From the NCBI GenBank assembly GCA_036346405.1, contig CM070559.1, positions 38,167,889-38,231,888 of the forward strand: a stretch of DNA of 64,000 nucleotides, read 5' to 3'. The DNA comes from Phyllostachys edulis (lineage: Eukaryota; Streptophyta; Magnoliopsida; Poales; Poaceae). The notes under the pieces were generated by a model. That model saw only the letters and a list, made by a program, of their open reading frames with translations. It ran no database searches and was not told where the DNA came from. This document shows positions 1-10,109 of the stretch, piece after piece. Within the stretch, counting starts at the first letter, position 1, and each line of letters opens with the position of its first letter. The position numbers and the translations under genes were made by a program.

Positions 1-158
1 TTTGGAATGTCACGCCTCCGACTCAAGGTACGCTGTTATAAATACCTACCGGGGGGTAAAACCTAAGATCTTACTTTTCCCCAAATCATTCTACTGTTCA
101 TCAAGTTCTTGTCTTCTCCGCCACCAACTCAGTCAAAAATCTCCTCTTTCTGAGAAAA

Positions 159-839
159 ATGGCCGGGAGAGTCTCCGAATGGGCCGAGTTGGAGATGGAT
201 ATGGCGAAGATGGAAGCCCTTGTCAAAGCTGGGAAGATTCCTGAGAGCATTCTTGTGGAGTGGTTCCCGCTGGCAATAGTGGTCGCCGGGGAGGATGAAC
301 AAATCCCGCCTTCCAAAGCGACAGAATGTGGTCTTCGATTACCTGCTCACCCCTTTCTCACACTCATACTCGAGCATTTTGGAGTGGAATTGGTGAACCT
401 TGGTCCTAATTCCATCACCATGCTGAGCGTATTTGTATATCTGTGTGAGGCGTACCTAGGAATTCTAGCGGATCTTGAGCTTTTTCAGTATTTCTACGGA
501 ATGGCTCGACAATCTGGGATAGCTGGAAGTTGTGGTTTGAAGCTCCATGACGGGAAGTCGAAGGAGTATATTCAGATGTTCACTCGGTCCTCATGGCCGT
601 TGTGGAGGAAGAGGTGGTTTTACTACAGTCTTACCTTCGAAGGGAAGGCTGCCAAAAAGAAAGCTTCCTGGGATTCAACTCCCTAGGATATCAGTCGAAT
701 TGCCCCCTATATTCAAGCCATCAAGGATTTGAAAGCAGAGGGGTTGACTGGATGGCATGTGGTGAAGGATTTCATCACACGTCGAATTAGTCCTTTGAAG
801 AAACGAGTGCCTCCTATGTGGAGGTACACGGGGTTTTAG
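159..839 (+). pseudogene. Gypsy-type element ORF (Transposase_28-like), one in-frame stop
   Basis: This is a retroelement-associated ORF of the plant 'putative gypsy type transposon' family (Pfam PF04195, Transposase_28), whose biochemical role is not established. The frame opening at 159 reads through LILEHFGVELVNLGPNSI and LSVFVYLCEAYLGI, both typical of the family's conserved block (LxHYGxxLxxLTPNSI...FVHLCEAFLG). It stops at a TAG at 684-686. The same frame continues without any shift through IKDLKAEGLTGWHVVKDF and PLKKRVPPMWRYTGF to a natural stop at 837-839, which is again family-typical sequence. A single nonsense change therefore splits an otherwise open 226-codon frame. The ATG at 159 follows a leader with a TATA-like 'ataaat' near 40. 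Family call is by motif memory. Confidence 0.7.
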
Positions 840-1524
840 TCGGTGTTTTAGAACCGAACTTACGTAAAGATTGTTTGATTCGGGGGGTCTCCTAGAATGG
901 AATCACGCAGAGAGATTGACACGGGGATTTTTATACAGGTTCAGGCCTTCTCCGGAGAGAATAAGAACCCTACTCCTGTGTGTGTATGGTATTGAGTATA
1001 TTCTGAACAATCAGGGGAAAAACTAAGACTATTATAGATAGTTCTTGTGTTCTTGATGGCCCGATTGCCCCGCCTTCCTTTCTCTGATTGTCGCCTTTTT
1101 ATAGTACGTGAAGGAGCATCAGTTACTCCAGGTGAAGCGGCACCTCATCACATCCCGTAACGGACGCACGTTGGTAATAATCACCGGTGTATTAACCCCT
1201 CCACGTTGCTCAACAGCTATATACCAGAGATAATGGAGTATTACGTGCCATTACTTCGCAGAGTAACAGCGTATGATGACTGTTTGAATCCCTTAATCAA
1301 TAAGGCCCGCTTGTCTCAGAGGTTTAATTGATCATAAGGTGGTCGATGACCTAGTCGTAGAAGAACCTACGACTATGAGATAGTCGTAGCAAGACTTACG
1401 ACTATGGGATAGTCGTAGCATAACTTACGACTATGGGGGTGGTCGTAGAAGAACTTACGACCACCCATTAGGCTCTTCCCTCATAACATTAAGGGGTATA
1501 CTCAGGGTCCACATGACGTCATAT
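840..1524. other. Non-coding retroelement sequence with hairpin array
   Basis: No gene is seen here. The phrase around 930-985 (tatacaggttcaggcc, then ccctactcctgtgtg) is common in LTR or leader sequences of grass gypsy elements, so this is probably the downstream non-coding part of the element whose ORF ends at 839. LTR ends could not be fixed. The segment ends in a set of short inverted repeats at 1353-1463, listed separately. Confidence 0.45.
1353..1463. repeat. Four tandem imperfect palindromes (GTCGTA...TACGAC)
   Basis: Four units repeat every 28-31 bases, each a perfect 7-8 base inverted repeat around a 6-7 base loop. The arms are AGTCGTAG/CTACGACT at 1353-1374, AGTCGTA/TACGACT near 1382-1403 and 1410-1432, and GGTCGTA/TACGACC at 1441-1463. 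The fourth unit differs by A to G in the left arm and the matching T to C in the right arm, so pairing is kept. A weaker relative (ttacgaccacgagaggatcgta) lies near 1639. Related GGTCGTA words recur at 19640-19800 and 49500-49680. Confidence 0.75.
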
Positions 1525-2433
1525 TTACCTATAATAAGAATTATAGATAAAAGATAAAATGAGGATTATTATATCCTCGTCATCTAGCCCCCCAGCTTCA
1601 AGTGAAAGCAACTTACTTGGTAAAGGAGTCATAGATGGTCTTACGACCACGAGAGGATCGTAGAAAGATAGTCGAAGGAAAAACTCTTCGATATTATTGT
1701 ATGTTACTTTGACCAGAAATATGCTTGGAGGTACTTTATGTGGAGGTACATGCTTCTTGTCACTTGAGTATTGCCCCTTTTTGTACTTATCAAAGTTGTA
1801 GCTTCTATTGGGGCGTCTCTTCATGACCCTTTTCATTCTTCTTACAAGGAGTGCATACTCTTCGTCGGAGTCTTCTTCTTCATCCTCATCTTCACTTGAT
1901 TCCGCCTTGGCTTTGAAAGCGGTAATTTTCTTCTTTGAAGAGGATGTCTCCAAGAGCTCTTCTTTGTCTTTCTTGAACAACTCATTTGTGATGAGGTTGC
2001 CCAAAAGCCCTGTTAGTGTCATCCTTGGCAACTCGGGAGAGTTGAGGAAGAGTGTCACCAAGGTCTCATACTTGTCCGGAAGAGCCTTAAGCATCTTGCG
2101 CACAATGTCAACATCAAGAAGGTTAGTCCCAAGGCCTTTGAGCTCATTCACAATGTTGTTGAGTCTTGAATACATCTCATTGATGTTTTCATGAGGCAAC
2201 ATTATGAATGTCTCATATTTAATCCGAAGCCTATGCAATTTGGCTTCTTTGACCGTGGATGTGCCCTCATGGATTTCCGAGAGAGTTGTCCAAATAGCAT
2301 GAGCATTTTCCAAGTTACTCACTCTATTGAACTCATCCGTGTTCAAAGCGCCAAAGAGAGCATTCATAGCTTGGGCATCTAAATGAGAGTTACGCGTATC
2401 TTGATCCATGGGTTCTAGTGGATTAAGAGGCAT
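1525..2433 (-). pseudogene. gag: SIRE-like copia gag, 3'-truncated
   Basis: This is the capsid (gag) region of a Ty1-copia element, with a UBN2-type gag domain. It reads from the ATG at 2433 leftwards: MNALFGALNTDEFNRVSN, then NAHAIWTTLSEIHEGT and FIMLPHENINEMYSRLN, then an acidic stretch (SSEDEDEEEDSDEEYALL near residues 177-194) followed by a basic region. These are typical of SIRE/Maximus gag. The family normally continues to a CCHC zinc knuckle and pol. Here recognisable gag ends near 1700, after which the frame runs into unrelated sequence, so the knuckle and all of pol are missing on this side. It lies 184 bases from the primer-binding site at 2617-2628. Confidence 0.8.
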
Positions 2434-2616
2434 AGCGTAACCTTCATTTACGATTTTTCAAATGCTTGGACTCATGGCCTTTAAATAAATTGACATTCTA
2501 ATTTTCCAATAAGCATAATTTGAGCCATCAAAGAGAGGTGCCTTTCCTATAGCAATTCCCACACTAGCCATCCTTTTCTCTCTTAGACGGTTAAGTCTAA
2601 ATCAATGAGAGACCAA

Positions 2617-2628
2617 GCTCTGATACCA
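2617..2628 (-). other. Primer-binding site, initiator Met tRNA type
   Basis: The minus strand reads TGGTATCAGAGC, the standard plant LTR retrotransposon primer-binding site complementary to the 3' end of initiator methionine tRNA. It lies 2 bases inside the LTR boundary at 2631, with gag immediately downstream on the minus strand. Confidence 0.9.
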
Positions 2629-2630
2629 CT

Positions 2631-4346
2631 TGTAGGATCAAGGATAACCGACTAGAGGGGGGTGAATAGGAGGTTTTTAAACTTTTTAGCAATTTAACAA
2701 TTTTGGCCAATAACAACTTAGTCTAAACAAGTTACACTTCTAGCTAAGCAATTCAATTTCAATAAACAAGCTAGAAATATAAGTGCGGAAGAGTAAAGAC
2801 TAGAAATAACCACAATGAGACAACGATGTTTTTCCGTGGTATCGAAGACTTGCCGGTCTTCACTAGTCCACGTTGAGGAAGCTTGACCACTCAAGCCGGC
2901 TCCACGAATTAAGCCTTCCCTCGATCACTATGGTTGTTCTTCCTCTGCTCCGGAGATGGTGAACACCGAACCACTCACAAATTTTCACCGGGCCTCTTCA
3001 CAATCTTCTTGAAGAGATCTCCGTGCTTAACCGCCAAGCCATCTAGAAGTGCGGCAACACTCCAAGAGTAATAAATTACTCAAGTGCAAAATGGATCAAC
3101 TAGAATGAATGCACTTGAACTCCCTCTCAATGAATGCAAGAGAATTGGGGAGTAGAATGAATGCTCAATGCTCACAAGGGTCTATGAATGATAAATGAGC
3201 TGTGTAACATCCACCTTGAGCAGTTGGGAAAGTATTTATAGCCTCCACCAACAAATCTAACCGTTGGGGAGAAGTTTCCCACTTTTCACCGAATTCCGGT
3301 ACAACCGCTGTGCAACTCGCGGTACAACCGCTCTTCGGAAAAAGCAGCAGTAATGGCTCTTTTTAAACGCATTTAATGCACTGATATAGCCGTTGAAAAA
3401 GAGGAGCGGTACGACCGCCGGCAAAGCTCCGGTTCATCCGATATCAGGGTTTTGCTTAGCCGAAAATGCATGCACTCTGGAGTTTTACAACCGCCGCATA
3501 ACAATCGGAACTACCGGAGTGCGGTTCATCCGATTCAGAGATCGGAACGACCGATGTTCCAGAGAGGTTTGCTGAGTGAAAATACACACGTTCTGTTTTT
3601 ATACTACCGCCATAGGAATTTCGGAATGACCGGTGTGCGGTAGTACCGCGCACGGCGCCGGTACAACCGCATCTCACGCGATCAGATAATCACACGATCT
3701 TGACACGTGGAAGGTTGAGATGATTTCTGTTACGATGGTCCGAACGACACACTTGTTTTGAACCGTTGGATCGAGATCTAACGATTCACAATCGTCACCA
3801 ACTCAGGCGGTCCGAATAGCCCACTTGACCTGAGCCGTTAGATCAAGATCTAATGCTTAAAACGTTTGGCGCACGTAAGGACAATCGGTTGTACCGCTCT
3901 CTTAATGCTGGTACAACCAAGATCATGCAGATAATCATTGAAATACCTACTAGTACTACCGATTCTGAGCAAAAGCACGTAAGACTTTAAAATTCAAATG
4001 CAAGACCAATTTTGAATGCATGCATGATCCTAAATTGATCCATATGGCACAAGAGCAAGCTATCAAGCTACTAGTCGTGGTCCCCCTTAATAGTACAATA
4101 TTTAACCTATAATCTGGTCTTCCAACCAATTCGCCTAAGACCGGTAAAATACAAAAAGGATCCTAGACTATTTGTACCTTGTCCTTAAGCCTTGTAGATC
4201 TCTATATTATCCTTTAGCATGCATCTTTGCTTCAACATGTTCATCAATGTGATTAAACCTTGCACATACTTAATAAACACGTTAATCCCATATTCGCATA
4301 TTATCATTAATTACCAAAACCATTTTTAGGGGCCTAGATGCTTTCA
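2631..4346 (-). mobile_element. SIRE-like copia LTR, 1.7 kb, flanked by internal sequence on both sides
   Basis: On the minus strand the LTR begins TGAAAGCATCTAGGCCCC at 4346 and ends ...GATCCTACA at 2631, giving the canonical TG...CA ends. A polypurine tract (AAAAAGGGGGAGAT) abuts its outer end and the initiator-Met primer-binding site abuts its inner end. The middle (3290-3670) is rich in repeats of the type CGGTACAACCG / CGGAACGACCG. A single LTR should have either a polypurine tract upstream (3' LTR) or a primer site downstream (5' LTR). This one has both, so it joins two internal regions. Confidence 0.8.
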
Positions 4347-4980
4347 ATCTCCCCCTTTTTGGTAATTGATGACAACACAATTAATATGTGAGAAGATTTG
4401 TTTTGAATATACTATGAGTGTATATTCTTGTGATGTCTTTAACAAGTAAAATAATTCTTGCAATGAGTATAGATAAATATTTGAGAGTTATTTTTCTTGT
4501 TAAATCCAATTTAAGGAAGACTCCCCCTAAACATGTGCATGTAAATGATAGATAATTTTCAGGCATATGTAGAGATTTTGTGAAATTTTTTTTGGCGGAG
4601 TCTCTTTTGCATTTATGAAGTTGAGGAAGCAATGCAATATTGAGATATGACAATAATTGAGATTGCATTTTAAGATAATATGCATAAGCTTCACAATAGT
4701 TATAAACTATTACAAGCACTAAAGGATCAACCATAAAACCAGTTTTACACATATAAGCCCATATATGTCAAAAGACTAGCTACTAGTTCCCCCTAAAAGT
4801 ATGTCTTCTCACATCGTCTTCTTCTCCCCCTTTGGCATCAAAATACCAAAATAAAGAGCATTAGACGGCTGGGTCCTGAGAAGGAGGAATCGGATCCTGA
4901 GCGGGAGCTGGAGCAGGCTGACCTCGGAGTCCCATTCAAGCCGGAACGCATCCGCTGCTTGCATTACCTCGATCCTCTCC
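4347..4980 (-). mobile_element. 3' internal region of a SIRE-like copia with polypurine tract
   Basis: Read on the minus strand this holds GATGCCAAAGGGGGAGAAG (near 4820-4840), TTTAGGGGGA blocks and, at 4347-4360, the polypurine tract AAAAAGGGGGAGAT just before the LTR. That is the usual non-coding stretch between pol and the 3' LTR in SIRE/Maximus elements. The proline/alanine/glutamine-rich coding tail at 4870-4925 (minus) fits the end of the extra SIRE ORF. The upstream pol is absent. Confidence 0.65.
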
Positions 4981-5860
4981 AACGAGATGACTTTCAGGGT
5001 TCGATAACTTTACTAAGCCAAGTTGCACTTTGTAGATTTATGGTTGCACATGTTTTACAATGGGAGGTCATCACCGGATTAAGTCCTTAATGCCATCTAG
5101 GTGGTTCATACCGCATACTCACCATTCTCGCGCTACATCCACGCCAACCAACCTTCCATCTGCCCAGATGTAGTAAAAGCAGTTGGGGAGGGGGGTTGAG
5201 GAGGAAAACCAATTTATCTCAAATACTTCAGTCATATACCTCCCATGACTGTCCAAAACCATTTTATGATTTAAGCGATGATGATCAGGACTTTTAGTGC
5301 CCTGGTACTTAAGCGAGACTAGCATGTTGCTTAAGTACAACCTATACTAGCAAATACCACATAGTTACTAGGGTGACATGGAATAAAGAATTCAATTGCC
5401 AAAGTATGGTATAATAAATAATTAATCAATCAAAAGGGTATTTAACTACCTTAAGAGTTAACATACATTTGCTTAAAGAATTAAAGCATGCAAATTTTGG
5501 TAACTTACATAAATATAATTTGCATAAAATGTAGGTTCAAAATGATCAAAGTATTGACTCGACTAAGCTAAAGACAAGATAGTCTTGGTAGTCTTGTGCT
5601 TGATCAAACTGGAGGTCTCCTGCTTCTTCGAACTCTACTCGGACGAGCGCATTGAAAAAGAGAAAACAAGCAAAGAGGACAAATAAATACACAAGAAATA
5701 GAAAATAAACTATAAATTAAATAAGACTGGAGCCAAAAGCAAGATCTTGAATTTGGACAAATTTAGAAACAAAAAAACACTGTAATCGTAGTTACAACGG
5801 AGGAGAACAAGCTAGGCTTATGAAGTTTTGGTTTTCGACCACTGCTCATCCGACATCACA
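4981..5860. other. Unassigned AT-rich sequence with one short ORF
   Basis: The only ORF of note is 5119-5340 on the minus strand (73 codons), with a cluster of aromatic residues (EINWFSS, NCFYYIWADGRL). I do not recognise it. It has no neighbouring exon that I can join to it and may be a decayed fragment. The rest is AT-rich sequence without repeats or motifs I can name. Confidence 0.3.
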
Positions 5861-5861
5861 G

Positions 5862-6175
5862 TCAAAAGAGAGATTCGACTACTCGGTGTGGTCGAAAGAA
5901 GGAAAGGATTTGACTACTCAAAGTGGTCGAAGGAAGGATTCGACTATTCAACGTTGTCGAAGGAGGGATTCGACTGCTCAACGCGGTCGAAAGAAGGACT
6001 CGACTACTTGACACAGTCAAAAGAAGGACTCGACTGCTCGACATGATCAAAAGAAGGACTTGATTGCTTGACGCGGTCGAAGGAAGGACTCGACTGCTCA
6101 ACGCGGTCGAAGGAAGGACTCGACGTGGTCAAAAGAAGGACTCGACTTCTTGATGCGGTCGAAGGAACAAGAGGG
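5862..6175. repeat. Degenerate minisatellite, about 30-bp unit
   Basis: About ten imperfect copies of a roughly 30-base unit with core GGTCGAAGGAAGGACTCGAC are arranged head to tail. The units keep a multiple of three in many places, so open frames on both strands show repeats such as RSKEGLD (plus) and SSRVLLST (minus). This is repeat-driven and is not evidence of a gene. Confidence 0.8.
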
Positions 6176-6910
6176 AGCACAAGGCACGGGGAGCTTACCA
6201 AGACTGAGAGAGAGACCGGAGGGGGTCAATGGATGGCGGCGGGGAAGCTCGCAGTCGAAGGAGAAGGAGGACTGCGATGAATGGTCAGTCGGGACTAAAG
6301 GAGAAGAGGAAAAATGGCGGCTCCTGTGAAACACAACTGAAAAAGAGTGAGGGGATTGTTTCAAGGAGCTCTGGGACATGAATAGATGCGGGTAGAAGAG
6401 GGGGGCTGCACTGGTGCAGTGAGGACCGAAAGGAGGCGCGCGGCGGCTTGAACTCGGAGCTCGGGGCTTTGGGCAAAGCACAACAATAAGAGCGAGAGAG
6501 GGAGTGTTGAGTGGGGGAAAGGAGATGAATGGTGGCTGCTTGGGCTCTTTTATAGCCCGGAGGAGAGGAGGAGGGAACCGTTGAGGGACTCAGAGGCGTG
6601 CGGTCCTAAGGCGGGTGGCGGGTGGGCAATGGGACTGAGGCAGGGCAAAGGTGAGCACATTGTGGGTGCGGCGAAAGCGAGCACGAGCGTGCCAGGGCAG
6701 CTCAGTGCTAACCCTAGGGAAAGAAATGGGCCGGGCCCAACAAAGAGGATACGAATTGAAACCGAGATTCAAGCTGAAACTCAAAACTCGAAACTTGAAA
6801 TGAGGCAAAAACTAGAGAATTTTGCAATTACACAATAATTTGAAATAAGTTTTTGAGAACCAAGAAGACAAATGGAAAGACACTAATCAAGATCCAGAAC
6901 GGATGTTACA
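6176..6910 (-). mobile_element. LTR-like block with TATA box, minus strand
   Basis: The minus strand begins TGTAACATCCGTTC at 6910 and carries a good TATA box (GCTATAAAAGAGCCC, 6546-6560). After it come a C/T-rich leader and, further on, the minisatellite. This looks like the promoter half of an LTR, related in style to the TGTAATA... LTR at 10110. The inner end could not be fixed (a TG...ACA boundary near 5049 is possible) and no target duplication was found. Confidence 0.4.
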
Positions 6911-7486
6911 CTCGTGGGTCATGAGCTCTCCTCGACCCATGGCTAACCTCTCTGACCTACAAGCCACGTCGATTCATTCTTTTGTTTTTGGTAGGTCTGA
7001 AAGGAGTTAGTATTCTATTTTGTTTTTTTCTTCAGAGTCAGTTTCTGAAGATGACTATAGCATATCATCCTAGTTGTCAAAAAGCTTCAGGTGTTCATTT
7101 CAATTTCAGAGACCGATAGAGAACCTGATTGTAATTCCTCTGATGTTTTCTTATCACAGACGGTTCTACTTTAGAACTGTCTGTAATATCCAAACCTATT
7201 TATATTCGGACTCTAGGGTTTGCCCTCACCCGTTCGCATCCTCCTCACCCGTGTGCCGCCGTGCCCTCTCCCTGGCCCCCTGTGCGCCGCTTGGCTCCTC
7301 TGCTCAGCCTCGTGGTCGCCCATGGCTCGGCCGCCTGTCCTCGCCCCGGTGTTTGGGCTGCCCTTTTGGGGGGGGTGCTGTGGATTGGATGGGTTTCTTC
7401 TATCTTGGATATGCTCCCCCATTCCTCCCCTTTTTGATATTTTGCTTTTAAGTTTTTTGTGGTTGATTTATTTGTTGATGTCGATT
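6911..7486. other. Unassigned; GC-rich exon-like patch and two stray CACTA subterminal repeats
   Basis: Around 7150-7185 there is an isolated inverted pair of the CACAGACGGTT repeat that marks the CACTA element beginning at 7487. From 7205 to 7370 the DNA is GC-rich and preceded by 'ctctagggtttgccc', which resembles the start of a grass transcription unit. The open frames there are low-complexity and unrecognised. Confidence 0.3.
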
Positions 7487-7957
7487 CACTACTACAAAAG
7501 GCTAATACTGGACACCTCATCACAGACGGTTGACCAAAACCGTTTGTATTAAATACAATCACAGACGGTTTTGGTTTAGCGACCGTCTGTGTTACTGGCT
7601 GCGCTAAAAACCATCTTTGAAGAAGTAATATCACAGACGGTTCATGTTGAAAACCGTCTGTGAAGTAACAATCGGAGTGTTAGTGATTTCAAGCCATGGT
7701 AAAATTGCAGAGTAAGAAAAATTCCATGTCACAGACGATTTTCAATACGAACCGTATGTGATAAGATACATATCACAGACGGTTTTTAATACGAACCGTC
7801 TGTGATAATATACTTATCACAGACGGTTCGTATTAAGAACCGTCTGTGATATGTCATCACAGACGGTTTTTTTTGTATGAAACCGTCTGTGATTCACAGC
7901 GCGGGAGTTCGAAAATTTTTGAACGCGTGCGCGGGAGGCAAAATATTTTGGCGCTGT

Positions 7958-7976
7958 TCTTATATATTATAGCCAC
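7958..7976 (+). promoter_or_regulatory. TATA-like box inside the CACTA element
   Basis: CTTATATATTATAGCC lies upstream of a pyrimidine-rich leader and an ATG at 8098. The same arrangement is kept on the minus strand of the second copy (near 22455-22475, 'ctataatatataagg' on plus). Conservation between copies is the only support for promoter function. Confidence 0.4.
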
Positions 7977-8097
7977 CCCAGCCTTGTCTTCCATCAGTCT
8001 CTCCCTCTCCCCTCCCCACACCGAGCTCCAGCGACCACCCTCGATTCCCTATCGCGGTTCGGCGAGGAGACATAGCCGCCGACGAGGAGGAGGAGGG

Positions 8098-8383
8098 ATG
8101 CGGAGGAGCTCCTTGTTTGCCACAGAAGGTAGACTGCCGGAAGGTACATGTACATCCCCATAACATACATAATTTTTTGGCTGTTTGTTGTAAAGATAAT
8201 TATCTTAATTTTGTGTTACCTAAGGCCGGAGCACCACTGGAGGTTTTCAGTTGTCTCTCCTTGCCGACGAGCTTGAGTCGAACTCGATGACATGCAAGAA
8301 TATCTTGTGATATGCTTGTGAGGTACAGAGAGGAGCTCACAAGGCCAATCCAAGAAGCCGACGAGTTCTTCAGGAGCTTGGAG
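8098..8383 (+). pseudogene. KNOX homeobox-protein fragment captured by CACTA (copy 1)
   Basis: An exon-like block at 8223-8382 reads, in two frames, AGAPLEVF (class I KNOX proteins have VGAPPEV here) and then VRYREELTRPIQEADEFF. The latter is the very conserved KNOX-domain stretch found between the MEAY/DML and ESQ motifs of KNOTTED1-like homeodomain proteins. The block ends ...TTGGAG|GTATAG, a plausible 5' splice site. An upstream ATG (8098, MRRSSLFATEGRLPEG...) and a candidate intron (about 8150-8222) would join it to a chimeric leader. In-frame stops and a frame change make a functional protein unlikely. The ELK motif and homeodomain are absent, so any product would lack DNA binding. Identification rests on motif recognition. 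Confidence 0.65.
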
Positions 8384-8827
8384 GTATAGATGGTTTCTAG
8401 CTAGTTTAACTTTGTAAATGTATTCTTTTTTTCCCATTCGGATGGGTCGTTGTGAAACCTTTTAGTTTCCCTTTTCTATAATTTGTTTGCCATCAGAATT
8501 TTAATTGGATTTTAGTTGTCTTGCTAGAGGTTGCATATGGAAACTACTGTCTAGCAATTGATTGGTTTGGCTTAAAATCCGATTTTTTTTTGCAATCGAA
8601 AAACTATCACAGACGGTTCTGAATAAGAACCGTATGTGATCTGTGATAAGTAATTATCACAGACGGTTCTTGTTCAGAACCGTCTGTGATAGCTTTTTCA
8701 CAGACGGTTCAAAAACCGTTTGCGATGACCTCATGTCATCATTGATCCATAAACTCAGACGGCTCACAAAACCATCTGTGATGACGTTTTTGAACCGTCT
8801 ATAAAGACCTTTTCTGTAGTAGTGATT

Positions 8828-10106
<1,279 letters not shown>

Positions 10107-10109
10107 GTG

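Larger units (their letters stand above)
7487..8824 (+). mobile_element. Non-autonomous CACTA element carrying a KNOX fragment (copy 1)
   Basis: The element begins CACTACTACAAAAGG and ends CTTTTCTGTAGTAGTG. It is flanked by a 3-base duplication ATT (7484-7486 and 8825-8827), the class hallmark of CACTA (En/Spm) elements. Both ends are filled with subterminal repeats ATCACAGACGGTT and its complement AACCGTCTGTGAT, mostly in back-to-back pairs. The centre contains a promoter-like segment, a short leader with an ATG (8098) and an exon-like KNOX fragment. There is no transposase. A second copy lies at 21649-22954 in the opposite orientation, and a truncated end at 16470-16732. Confidence 0.92.

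Noticed and set aside
1353..1463. Regular repeats that might look like a CRISPR array
   Set aside because: Units are adjacent palindromes without unique spacers, in a plant nuclear context inside a retroelement; no cas genes.
5862..6101. ORFs with repeated RSKEGLD peptide, possible repeat protein
   Set aside because: Frames exist on both strands because the minisatellite unit is close to a multiple of three; there is no start context, domain or conservation to support a protein.
7145..7190. Possible additional CACTA terminus
   Set aside because: Only two CACAGACGG-type repeats are present, without a CACTA end or duplication; it may be a relic but cannot be supported as an element.
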